Shown piece by piece: positions 10,283-20,794 of a stretch of 64,000 nucleotides of DNA. Position numbers and translations under genes: made by a program. The stretch is from Acheta domesticus. Lineage: Eukaryota; Arthropoda; Insecta; Orthoptera; Gryllidae. The stretch covers positions 77,049,397-77,113,396 of the forward strand of contig JAHLJT010008756.1 in the NCBI GenBank assembly GCA_031308135.1, given 5' to 3'. Position 1 is the first letter of the stretch, and each line of letters starts with the position of its first letter. The notes under the pieces were generated by a model, which was not told the DNA's origin, did not search any database, and saw nothing but the letters and a program-made list of their open reading frames with translations.

Positions 10283-12740
10283 CCTGGAGAGAAGGAAGCT
10301 TTGCGGGAGAGGAGAAGTCTGACGTAGCACGACGCGGCGCGTAGACTGAATGCGTGGGCGTCTAATAATGATTCATGCTTCAAAATTAAATGCCCTTTTG
10401 TTTAAATGGATTATGTCTAGTATTTCAAGTTACCAGGGTCATAATTCACTGTTTACGTTCTGTGCACTACTGTATACCCGCCTTTGAGCATGTTATTTTC
10501 TTTAAAAAAATTAGAAAATGACATACAGTGGTGGATACATTGTGACTCTTAAGCAATATTTTAAAGCAATAGCTTTAAAATACATGCTTATATATAAGAA
10601 AAAAATATTATTTAATTCTAGCACAAAATTACAATTTAATAATTGATTGTTCACCAGGAATGTTATCATCTCCAAATCATGGAAAAATGAACAAAATCAT
10701 GAGAGCAATCTCTCACATCAAGATTGACATAAAATAGAATATGTGGCAATTCCAAGAAGGGTAATGTTTAATAGCACATTTGTGACCACTTTTCCCTATT
10801 ATGAAACTGAATAAAAGAGATCAACGAGCAAACTTTTGTGACGATATGTTACGGACAATCATAAGATAATCATGGGTATTGGTTAAATAGAATGCAAAGG
10901 GCTTTATATTTTTATACGATCTCTACTCTCTTGTCAGAAATTAGAACAGAAAATAATCATGTTTTTTTAAGAACAATATGTTTTTGGTTTGAGAGAACCG
11001 TCTTATTCAAATAAACATAGTTAATAAAAATAGTTTATAGCTGTCATCATCAAACAAAAACAATTCAGTATCAAAATTTTGTGTTTAGCACAACACTAAA
11101 TTTGTGATTACATCGTAGCAAAGCGAATGACATTGTAAGCCCTACAAGCAATTATAATACTTGGTGACTTATAATACATAATAATTCGTTGTAGTTTCAT
11201 ATTTCGCCCTGTCGTATACCGAGAACAAACATTTGCAATATAATACAAAAAACAATACTACTTAAACTGTATATGACCGTCATGTTCTTGCCGATTGCTC
11301 TTTAAATTCACGCGCTATCTTTCGAATTGCGCATTCTGATTGATGGTCCCCACTCCTAAATTGGGTCTCATCCTCACCCTTCATCGATTTTCTCATTTGC
11401 ACCCGAGTTGCCCGCACGCAGCTCCTGAGGTCAGTGAAAGTGCAAAATGCTGTGCAGGTCTGTTATAGAGGGTTACTGCAGTATCGGCAGCGTATAAACG
11501 ACTCTTGACAGTTCTGCCGTCACGTGCTGTGGTACGTCACGTGACCTGCTCTCAAGCAATCAGCTTGCGAGGATTTGTTTACTTAATTAGAGCCACTGTC
11601 AGTGTTACCCTTCTGACTCACACGCAGTCGCGGATGCGGAAAAGTTCGGTTTTCGAGCATATGAATACGATGTCAAGACGGGTGATCGGCTGATGGTCAG
11701 AGTTAATGTTTTGAGATTTCGTTTATCTATCTTGTGTAAGTTTATACAACTCGACCAAGCGGAGTATAGGACTGACGATGAGGGAGCACTGAGCTTTGTT
11801 TCTCTTCGGAGAGAAAGAGACAGAGCTATTGGTATACTCAGTATAACTGGAAACTGAAGCACTGATTTACACCAAGCTCCGAATAATTATACTCGGCCCT
11901 TTTGTAATGTCATCTTAAGTTCAATAAAATCCGTGACAGTTAATATAGAACCAAATACCGGCGCGCTCGAGAATTATATTAATCAATACTGATAACCATA
12001 TAAAGAACGGAAATACTTTGAGTCCCTAAAAGTAATCACATATTCCAGCCATGCGACAAAACAATTTCTACAACATGAGTACGTTACATTGTTCGATTTA
12101 ATGAAAAACATCCAGGAATGTTTTGTTTAACTTCCTGATTCCCTTAAAATACAATGTAATGGAGATGTGTTTCAAATCTTTAATTGGTGATCAAATTATC
12201 AAGTTCTTTCTGTGTGGTTTAAGTAATGTTTCTATGAAAAATTATTGAAAAAAACTAATTGGACTGATTAATTAACATTACGTAAAATGTTTTTGTAAAA
12301 ATGCTTCATTACTTTGGAACAGAGCATGAATGCACCAGACTACACCGCCCCGGCGCTAAAGCGCGACGCAACTGTTATGTCGCTGTTGTTAGTTCTCAGT
12401 TGCGCAGTTTCCTCTACAGTCCTACACTTCGCTTGGTCAGTTTATAGCAATGCCATCTAGAAACACAAGATGGCGTTGGTTATCGATTCATCATGGCCTT
12501 CGTGGTGCCATGTGTGTAGTAATGTTTGTCAACAGCGCAACGAACTGTCAGGGTCGCTTGCCGCAACTGTGAGGGAAACTTCGTTAAATTCCCAAGAATG
12601 AAGTACTTCTCTTCAAGGAAACAAGACAGTTGTCTAGGCAACCGTCCTTTTTAATGGGTATAAAAATATGGCCTATTTCACGTGCTGTAAACAATTCACA
12701 AAATCTACCTTTATTATAGAGATGTAGAATTAGTTATTTA
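10283..12740. other. Unassigned intergenic DNA
   Basis: About 2.4 kb without a supportable gene. Short open frames near 11505-11862 and the moderately GC-rich stretches at 11330-11540 and 12340-12560 show no recognisable domain, splice pattern or terminal repeat. Confidence 0.5.
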
Positions 12741-12989
12741 CAATGCTATTATTACTATTATTATTATTAACCTATACAATCCCATGTAGGGTTAAGGCCT
12801 CCTGATTTCTCATGCAAGATTTGTGCTGCCAGCTACTTGTGGCCTTGTACATCGCTAGTTCCCTGACTGGTAACACACTTGTCATTATGTTCAACTTCAT
12901 TAGTTAACTGACTTAGTTCGCTATTCTGACTACGCTTGTTATTGACAATTTTCATCTGTATAGCAACTTTAACTGATTGTACATTGATA

Positions 12990-13345
12990 CCTATAGTTAT
13001 GCGTTTTGTTTAATATTCATTCTGTTGTCCATCACGTCCATCACGGACTTCCACGTCGACCTATCTTGGGCCAGCCTCGTCCACTTCTTGCCGACTGCCT
13101 CCCTGAAGCTGTCCGACCATTGTTTATGTTGCCTTCGGGTGTCGCCAGCCAATCCTTGGTTCCCATATTGTTGTTGGTGATCATCTTTGGTCGTTGTGTC
13201 TTACAATATATTCGCCCCATCTTCATTTCAATTTTTCAGCTTCTTCTGATGCATCTTTTATTTTGGTTTTGCCCCTGATTTCTACGCATGTTATGTGCTC
13301 TTTGAGAGAGATATTGAGAATCTTTCTTTCTATCTTCCTTTGGCA
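12990..13345 (-). pseudogene. 3' end of a LINE ORF2 (C-terminal tail)
   Basis: On the minus strand, split over two or three frames, are KILNISLKEHITC, KTKIKDASEEAEKLK, then KWGEYIVRHNDQRW, WEPRIGW and finally WSDSFREAVGKKWTRLAQDR. This order is typical of the C-terminal tail of insect endonuclease-reverse transcriptases, where the motif W-x-DD-x(n)-W-x-x-x-AQDR is common. Frameshifts make it a remnant. A Helitron-like fragment abuts its upstream side at 13359. Confidence 0.65.
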
Positions 13346-13358
13346 CCTTGATAATTTT

Positions 13359-13660
13359 ACTTTCACGTATACTGTACGTACGTATAATATAGGAAAAGTT
13401 ATGTAATGCTGCGCGAAAAAACGGCGGATTTTCGCCAAAAAAACTCTTATTACGGGGCCCTGGTAACGAAAAAGTGGAAAAATCCAGTTGCTAAATTAAG
13501 AAAAAAATCTCCTAACATGTGATGCAGCCAGAATCCCTGTTTTGTGGGTCCTTGATACCGAAAAACCAATTGACAGCAAAACGTCTGTCTGTCCGTTCGT
13601 CCATCCGTCCGTCCGTCCGTCTGTCTGTTTGTGAACAACGCTAGCGACTATACCTTAGAA
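13359..13660 (+). mobile_element. Helitron-like element, copy 3, 5'-terminal fragment
   Basis: Starts ACTTTCACGTATACTG with a palindromic GTACGTACGTATAA core, then TTATGTAATGCTGCGCG, AAATCCAGTTGCTAAATTAA and the (GTCC/GTCT)n tract at 13585-13630. It ends abruptly near 13660, where the duplicated block begins. Confidence 0.75.
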
Positions 13661-13689
13661 AATGTCTGTCTAAACCAGTTTAGTAAAAC

Positions 13690-14791
13690 AAAAGGCGAAT
13701 ACCTCAAGCGCGCCTCGATACGTTCCACTATCGCGTTCAAAGCCACGGCGATAGGTGTGCGAGGAAATTGGACTCATTGCAGATAACTCGTCCAATGGCC
13801 GGCGTTGTTTGCGGCACCGGCTCGTTGTTTTCGCCGTCGCCGCGCAGACGGCGCGTGTCTGTCGTCACGCGGTAGCGACCCGACCCGCGCGCTTCCTCCG
13901 GCTGCGCGAGTGAGCACGCATGAGCGGAGAGTAGATTGACGCCCAACAGCTGACCGGCGGGGCCGCCTCCTCAGTCCTGCCGAAAACCTAGCTGCGCCGT
14001 GAGTATGCTCTTGCAGGTGGACCTTCCTTGCAGTGCTACCAACGTCGCCTCAATGTCATAATCTTGACAATCAAGTGGGATTCACTGTCATAATCTTGAC
14101 CAGCGTTTTCTTGATTTTCTTTCAATGTGACATGCCTCTCTTTACACAGATCGCGATTCCGAATCTTGAATGAAGGAAACTTATTCCTTTTTCATTTAGT
14201 GTTTGAGATATTGATTAATTTACTTCATGAATGTTCCCTTTCTATATCCAGGTTACTTTCATTGCGAAAATTTACCGGAATTTTTAATGCACTTAATGTT
14301 TGCATATTAAAGAAACTACAAATTTCACTAGACAAAATATGGCAATAATGTTGTCATGAGTTATTTGTTCTATTGTTAAAAATTGCACGAACTACAAAAG
14401 ACAATTTGAGAATAGTCAAAAGTGCACTAGTTATATTTTCCAGTTGTCATTTGCCTTTTATTACCGAATGAATTGCGTCTATTGCATTCCCTTCGTTGTA
14501 TGTTACAATTTCTGTAAAAAATAAAAATAATACTACATTTCTAAAAAATCTAGCGTTTCGTTTTCAATTTGGAACAATTTTTGGAATTCTGCTCTGATTT
14601 TATTTGTAGATGATTTTTGTTATCAAAAGTTAGCAAAGTACATGAAATATCCGGCAAATATGTATTAGAGAAGATCACGATAATGTTATTTTACATGGGT
14701 GTCATGAATTTTAATAGAAGAAATTCAGCATTTGATCGTCGTTTATATGTTTTTAATAAGTAACTGAATGTGAATTAATTTACGTTACTTC

Positions 14792-14828
<37 letters not shown>

Positions 14829-15031
14829 ATTGGCCTCCCGTTCTACTATATTCTTTCTCGGATTTTAAATACACACATACATTACAGATAAGGTAATGGG
14901 CCATGTTGTAGTACTACGTTTCTTCCCATCAATGCGTATGATCGATTTTAGCATTCATTTAAGGTATGTTAATCAGAGTAGGGGGAGGGAAATAGGAAGC
15001 GATTGGTCGTTAAGATTGGTGGTCCAATTTT
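13690..15031. repeat. Duplicated GC-rich block, copy 1
   Basis: Closely resembles 55895-57650. Shared landmarks are CAAGCGCGCCTC, the GC-rich core around CAGCTGACCGGCGGGGCC (13950), CCGTGAGTATGCT (a splice-donor-like GTGAGT) near 13998, and a (TTA)n microsatellite near 14795-14825. Homology picks up again at 15442-15540 after a Helitron-like fragment. No protein is recognised. The GC-rich core followed by a donor-like site looks like a promoter with a non-coding first exon, but a transposon of unknown class is equally possible. Confidence 0.75.
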
Positions 15032-15441
15032 ACTTTCCCGTATACTAACTATACGTACGTATAGTCTAGGGAAAGTTATGTAATGCTATGCGAAAAAACG
15101 ACGGGTTTTCGGCAGAAAAACTATTATTACAGGGCCCTGGTAACGAAAAAGTGTATAAATCCAATTGCTAAATTAAGAAAAAAATCTCCTAACACGTAAT
15201 GAAGCCAGAATCCCTGTTTTATGGGTCCTTGGTATCGAAAACCCAACTGAAAGCAAAACGTCTGTCCGTCCCTCCGTCCGTCTGTCTGTGTACAACGCTA
15301 GAGACTAAATCGTTCAGCCAATTTTCTCCAAAATTGATACTCCCCAATCGATCTGGCTGATCTCTTGGCCCTTTGAATTTCAAACCGATATTTTAATTTT
15401 GGGGGTACTTTACATGAAGCTCCCCGGACATTTTAAAATTT
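15032..15441 (+). mobile_element. Helitron-like element, copy 4, 5' fragment
   Basis: Begins ACTTTCCCGTATACTAAC, has the palindromic CTATACGTACGTATAG core, then GGGAAAGTTATGTAATGC, a (GTCC)n tract at about 15260-15290, and the motif CCCCAATCGATCTGG. It lies within the duplicated block; the second block copy at 57640-57755 has different sequence at this position. Confidence 0.78.
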
Positions 15442-15884
15442 TCGGATGAGCTGGATGCTTTCGGCATTTGATGAGATTTAAAGATCGTGGAGGATTTGAG
15501 AGTTTAATATGAACCATGGAGATTTGAGTGAAAATTTCACCCAATTTTAATTTTGTATTTAATATTTATTTTGTTTCTGGCAATATTAAGTCTGTATTTA
15601 TAATATAATAGTAAATATTCATATATAAATAGTAAATGAAATCAAAGTATAAAAATTATTTTTACAAAACTCACAAAAAATTTCAGTTTTACACATCACT
15701 GGACGATAAGTGAAATTTTTATCGAAATATTTTATCGAAGTGCACTCCACCTATCGCGCTAATGTCCTGGAAACAAGCTATCTCAGAATAACAGTTCTCC
15801 CCTAATGTGACCCAATTAGGTATCAATGACTTCGCGAATATGCATTCTCAATAAGTGTATAAAAGAACACTCTACGGTTAGCAG

Positions 15885-17170
15885 TCTAGCTCTTTTTCAC
15901 AGAAAATTTTTGAGTTTTCAAAAAACTTAATTTAAAGTCATTTAAAGCATATACATTCACAAATATAATAATGTTTACAAATTGCTGGTAATGTGCATTT
16001 GAGAAACCTTTCCAAAAAAATTACAATTGAGTAATTTTTGAAAAAACAAAAAAAATACCCCAAAATGAACTTTACGTCAATTTAAAAGAGTACAATTAGC
16101 ACTATCCGCTTGAAAAGTTTGAACAAAAAATTTGGAGCCATTTCTGAGAAAAAGGCGTTTGAGTGTTTCTGAAAATTGGGAATTTTGAGCTAGTTTTCAC
16201 AGAAAACGGTGGAGTTCTCCAGAAATTGTACTTGTACAATTGAAATTGTACATTATTTACATCACATGTACTCATTAATGTAATAATGTCAACAAATGGC
16301 CATTATTATAAATATAAACGACGTAAGGAGAAATCAAAAAAACACACTTTTGCAATTTTTGAAAAAAAAACATAGAGCAATGTGGCATTGATGTCATCTG
16401 ATAGAGTACATTTGTCACTTTCCCTACCAAAAAATTAAGGAAACAATTTGTAGTCAATTGTAAGAAAATCTTATTTGTGTAATTTTTTTTAATTGCACAT
16501 ATTGCGCGAAAACTGTTAAAAGTTTCAAAAACAAATGTAGGTAACCTTAAAGAAAGAACTCATTATGAAGAACAAATTTTATTTGAAGGAAAAATCTCTA
16601 TCTGAAAGTTTGTAGTTGGAGGAAAACGCCCAATAAAATTGAAACTTTTGTAATTTTCGAAAATTCAGAGTTATCAGTGTAGAAAACAAATCTATGCCAC
16701 CTTAATAACTGTATTTTACTCTATTCTTGCAAGAAATTTAAAGTAAAAAATTTGGAGCCATTTTTTTTTATTTTACAAAATCTCAAAAAGGGCTTCATGT
16801 AAAGTATCCTCAAATACTAAGATATCGGTTTCAAATTCAAGAGGCCTTGAGACGAGTAAAAACCATAGGGGAATATCAATTTTGAAGAAAATCGACCGAA
16901 CGGTTTAGGCGCTAGCGTTGACCACAGACAGACGGGCAGACGGACGGAATGCCGTCAATCGATTTTGAAGTATGAAGAAGCAACAAATCATGGATTTTGA
17001 CTACACCACGAGATGAAGGATTTTTTTGTCTAAATTTAGCAACAGGTTTTATCCACTTTTTTGTCACCAGACCCCTGCTATAAGAGATTTTCTGGCGAAA
17101 ATTCCCCGTTTTCCGCCGCAAGATTACATAACTTTCTCTTCTTATGAAGTATTCGTAAGGCGAGAAAGTA
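15885..17170 (-). mobile_element. Helitron-like element, copy 5, 3'-truncated
   Basis: Minus orientation. The 5' terminus is at the high end (GAGAAAGTAAAA, 17162-17173), with CGCCGCAAGATTACATAACTTT just inside. The (GACG)n form of the microsatellite is at about 16922-16947. The AT-rich body extends down to about 15885, where similarity stops before the CTAG end. No coding function. Confidence 0.72.
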
Positions 17171-17184
17171 AAAATTGGAACCCT

Positions 17185-17610
17185 TTTTGATAAACTTTTA
17201 AAATGTCCGGAGGACTTAATGTAAGATACCCCCAAAATTAAAATATCAGTTTGAAATTCAAGGGGCCACGAGATCAGCCAGATCGATCGGGGAGTATTAA
17301 TTTTGGAGAAAATCGGCTCAGTGATTTAGTCGTTAGGTTTATTCACAGACAGATGGACAGACGGACGGACGGAAAGACGTTTTGCTTTCAATTGAGTTTT
17401 CGGTACCAAGGACCCATAAACTGAAACAGAGATTCTGGATTCATTACGTGTTAGGAGATTTTTTTTTTCTTAATTTAGCAACTGGATTTATCTGCGTTTT
17501 TGTTACCAGGGCCGGGTAATAAGAGTTTTTCTTTCGAAAATCCGCCGTTTTTTCGCGCAGCATTACATAACTTTCCCTATACTAGACGTACGTATAGTAT
17601 ACGGGAAAGT
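17185..17610 (-). mobile_element. Helitron-like element, copy 6, 5' fragment
   Basis: The 5' terminus is at 17610 (ACGGGAAAGT). The fragment includes the (GACG)n tract at about 17350-17370 and the CCAGATCGATCGGGGAG motif. It is the inverted counterpart of copy 4: beyond its terminus, 17611-17700 is also the reverse complement of the host sequence flanking copy 4 (14955-15031). Confidence 0.75.
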
Positions 17611-17699
17611 AAAATTGAACCACCTATCTCAAGGATCAACTCCCATCCTATTTCCCTACCCCTATTCTGATTAACATATCTTAAGGCACACTAATATTG

Positions 17700-18733
17700 C
17701 TTTACTGACATACTAAACATCTACTTGATATTTCAATTTGGATTCTCCAACTGACTAAAATTGTGGGATAGTGGGAAACCAGAGGAAAATTCTAAACTGT
17801 TCCGTTGAATAACGATTCTGTAATTTTGTGTAAATTTAACTAAAAACTTTGGGGAACAAGCGTAATGCTGTAACGATAGCCAGGGGTATCAAATTAACAA
17901 ATTGTTTCCAGAAATAATTGCTACATGGTATTAATGAGACTACAACTAAGGAAATATGGTCGTTAGATCGACTTCGGTGAAGTACCCCAATAAATAGTGA
18001 ATGAAAGCAAAACCTCTGTTCTTCAACATGGTATAACAAAATGGCATTTACCGAACCAATTTTTTAATTAAATGAATTTAAATTAGTACCGGCTGTAATG
18101 GAAAAACTTTAGCAGACATAGGTATTTTAAGATATTTAAGAAGTTATACGGCGAAATACTTTTTTCTTTTATTTAATGAGTAAGATATTTCTAGGAATTA
18201 GATGGTGTTAAAATTATTAGAATTTAGTGTTTATTCTGTAAAACCAATTACTAATAGCAAGCGATGAAATACCAGGAGCTCCTTTTATTACTTTCATTTA
18301 AAGCCAAATCACGAAATTTGGTTAAGTTGAAAGTCCAACGTCTTTTCTAAACGTAAACCCTTTGTGTTATAAAAAACAAACACTTTTGCAATTTTATAAA
18401 TGTCAGAGGTTTTAATGAAAATCGGGTCCCTATCATTCTTACAAACACAGTTTCTTGTATTCTAGGAACAAAGAAATCAAGAAAATATTTCAGCAATTTT
18501 GTTGAAAAATTTTGAAAATGTCGTAAGAGCTTTATGTCAAGAATCCCGAAAAATTAAATTATATTAATCTCCAAAACGGCACTAGATCTTACTGCTGATT
18601 TAGTATCTAATTTTCAGCTCAAAAGCTTCTAATCTAACTAGAGTTACGAGTGAAACATCCATTCATTGATCCATCCATCTGTATACACAAATCGATTTTC
18701 GTGTAAAAAATTGCATTATCTCTTCTCCTCCAG
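17700..18733. other. Unassigned DNA with degenerate Helitron-like traces
   Basis: No gene visible. From about 18480 to 18700 weak traces of the Helitron-like body appear (TTTTGAAAATGTC, then CATCCATCTG in the microsatellite position), too eroded to set boundaries. Confidence 0.35.
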
Positions 18734-18973
18734 CTCCAATTGTTTTGGAACAGCACTGGTAGACCTTAATTCTGATAGGAGTATGATGTTACGGCTGAAA
18801 AGAAACTTAAACACTGATTTTACGACCGATACTCGAGACCATATTGTTGAAATGATTCCAATAATTGCTCTTCCTGTACTACAGTATAAAGAGGAAATGT
18901 ATAGTGAGATTACTATAAGAATGGGCTGCTTCGACAGCTACTGCTTGGTCACTGCTGGCGACATAATTGCAGG
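18734..18973 (+). other. Possible orphan exon
   Basis: A pyrimidine-rich acceptor (TCTCTTCTCCTCCAG) precedes an 80-codon open stretch, which ends at AGG followed by GTAAAT, a plausible donor. The translated stretch contains CFGTALVDLNSD, EMIPIIALPVLQYKEEM and RMGCFDSYCLVTAGDIIAG. I do not recognise it. It could be an exon of an unseen gene, a pseudogene piece, or chance. Confidence 0.25.
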
Positions 18974-19133
18974 GTAAATCCACGCACTTATTGTCAGAGC
19001 GTTCGTTTACAGTTCATTCATTTGTACATGGATTCATCGTCTCTTGGAATTGCCCTGCATGATGGTCATTTGTTTCCTAACCTGTGAAGGTGGCTCCTTC
19101 TTAAGAATAATTCCTCCATAAAAATGCCAGATC

Positions 19134-19352
19134 GCATCGTGACTCTTTCTCTTCTGCCCGCAGCTCCGCTCTACTTGCCGCCGGTCTGTTCCCGCAAGCG
19201 AACGGCTCCGGTGCAGCGGCGACAGCGGAGAGTGAAAGTGCGGCGGCGGCGGAGGCGGGCAGCGGGGCGGGCACGGCATGTGGGCGTGGGAGGCGAGCCG
19301 CCGGGCAGCCAGTGTGCTGCGCGCGCCTCGTCGCTCCAACTCGGAACAAGTC
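19134..19352. promoter_or_regulatory. CpG-rich patch, possible promoter or 5' exon region
   Basis: A very GC-rich island of about 200 bases with many CpGs in AT-rich surroundings, 1.3 kb upstream of the esterase start. The segment CTTCTGCCCGCAG near 19152-19164 looks like a splice acceptor. Arg-rich open frames here are a product of composition. It may be an upstream promoter or untranslated exon of the esterase; nothing in the sequence proves it. Confidence 0.3.
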
Positions 19353-19674
19353 AAGTTTTATTTTTCTCGTATTTAGGATCGGATAGAAGGAGGTATCAAA
19401 TCGAAAGACATTACAGCCAGGGTAGCTCTTTCTTCACGGTGGAAATTAAAATATATCTTATCAAAGTGTTGCCTATCGAAGAGGCCGTCGTCAGAGGTCT
19501 ACACGCCCTCAGTCTCTGTCCAGCGGATTTTATGGCTGGCTAACTGTCCCCGTTATTTACCTGTTATACAAAAATTAGAGTATTTGGGTCTCTACATATA
19601 ACCACAGAAACTTTAGAACCACAGGATAGATCGCTCTCAAATTTGGAACGAATACGTTAAGCAGCAAAGAATAA

Positions 19675-19985
19675 AAATAACAGAGTAGTTGCGATTCGAT
19701 TGATTAATTGAGTTGTGCTTCCGGGCCCGTCAACCGCTAAGGTAATTAGTCTCGTAAATGTAGTGCATATTTTGTATCTCGGGAGGTAGCGGTGACCTTC
19801 CCCCGTTGGATACCTTCCAGCAGCGGGTGCACGCGGGCGGAGCAAGCTCCAAGTTCGCGACTTGGGTGATAACATATTGCATGTAAATGTAACTCTGTGT
19901 AAGTAAGGGAGCAATGAAGAGGAGGGATAAATCGCGAGCGGACAGTGGCCTATTTGTCGTCAGAGTAGTCGGACGCTAGAATTCT
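19675..19985 (-). mobile_element. tRNA-derived SINE body, inverted copy
   Basis: The reverse complement matches the 3' two thirds of the SINE at 20007-20525, including CACCGCTACCTCCCGAGA, the GCGGTTGACGG region and the AATTAATCAATC end. It lacks the tRNA-like head and stands back-to-back with the plus-strand copy about 20 bases away. Confidence 0.7.
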
Positions 19986-20006
19986 CCTCCAGTCTCTCTC
20001 ACCGGT

Positions 20007-20525
20007 AGAGATGGCTCAGTGCATCAACATGATGTCACTGCAGACCCTCTGACCGGGAGGTCCTAGGTTCGAGTCCCGACGGCGGCACGATTTTCGACAC
20101 TAGCCTGTCAGCTAAGTCGAATTCAGTCGCTTCTAGCTGCCGGCTGCTCTGATCGGTAGTTTTCCGTGGTTTCTCCGATCAATACCAGGCGAATGCCGGA
20201 GTAGTACCATTACAAACGGGTCACGGACCGCGCGCGATCTTTCCTTCTTCCTTGTCCTATCCTCCCCTATTACACACACAGTTACACTAACATGCACTAC
20301 ACTACCACACATGCCGAGAGACCGGTCGGCAGCTTACAGCTTGTCCCGGCAGGGGGGTTCCCCCGCTGGTGGGAGATACCTGGTTGAGGGGAAACCATCG
20401 CCACCTCCCCATCAGGGAGATCATCGCCACCTCCCGAGAAAAACACGTACTACACTTACGGAACCAATGACCTAAGTAGTTGACACGCCCGGAAACACGA
20501 ATCGATCAATTAATCAATCCTCCAG
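20007..20525 (+). mobile_element. tRNA-derived SINE, full copy with pol III promoter
   Basis: The head at 20007-20092 has a clear A box (ATGGCTCAGTGCATC) and a perfect B box (GGTTCGAGTCC, 20063-20073). The body holds GCGCGCGATCTTTCC, CACCTCCCGAG and a tail ATCAATTAATCAATC. At about 520 bases it is a typical tRNA-headed SINE. It ends about 140 bases before the esterase start codon, so it may contribute promoter sequence. Confidence 0.82.
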
Positions 20526-20662
20526 TCTCGACCTATCTACCTGGCTATTGTCGAAAGTCTTGCCATTGCCTTGTGTGTACTGCGTCGGCCATTTGCAGCG
20601 GAGGCCGTCGGTTGTGGCAGGCGCGGCGCGGCGTGCACACGAGCCAGCAGCGCGGCCGGGCG

Positions 20663-20794
20663 ATGGAGCCCACGGTGCGGGTGCAGCAGGGCGTGCTGCG
20701 CGGCCGGCGCGCCACCGCCAAGTTCGGCGGCGCCTACTTCAGCTTCCAGGGCGTGCCCTACGCGCGCCCGCCGCTCGGCGACCTGCGCTTCGAG
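20663..20794 (+). CDS. Carboxylesterase exon 1 (aa 1-44)
   Basis: Starts [14 protein letters not shown] and ends GDLRFE with donor GAG/GTGCGT, phase 0. It carries the conserved [16 protein letters not shown] block. GC content is extreme (far above later exons) with many CpGs, consistent with a CpG-rich first exon. The frame stays open upstream to about 20480, but the upstream part lies partly in SINE sequence, so the ATG at 20663 is preferred. Confidence 0.92.

Noticed and set aside
13041..13278. Plus-strand frames near 13000-13280
   Set aside because: The minus strand carries recognisable LINE C-terminal motifs; the plus frames are shadows.
19101..19543. Arg/Pro/Ala-rich open frames on both strands
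   Set aside because: They follow from extreme GC content, occur in several frames at once and show no domain or conserved start.
20007..20092. tRNA gene
   Set aside because: A and B boxes are clear, but the segment does not fold into a standard cloverleaf and is followed by a repeated body; it is a SINE head.
20480..20662. Upstream in-frame extension of the esterase start
   Set aside because: The open frame enters SINE sequence, lacks a signal peptide and has no upstream ATG as good as GGGCGATGG at 20663.
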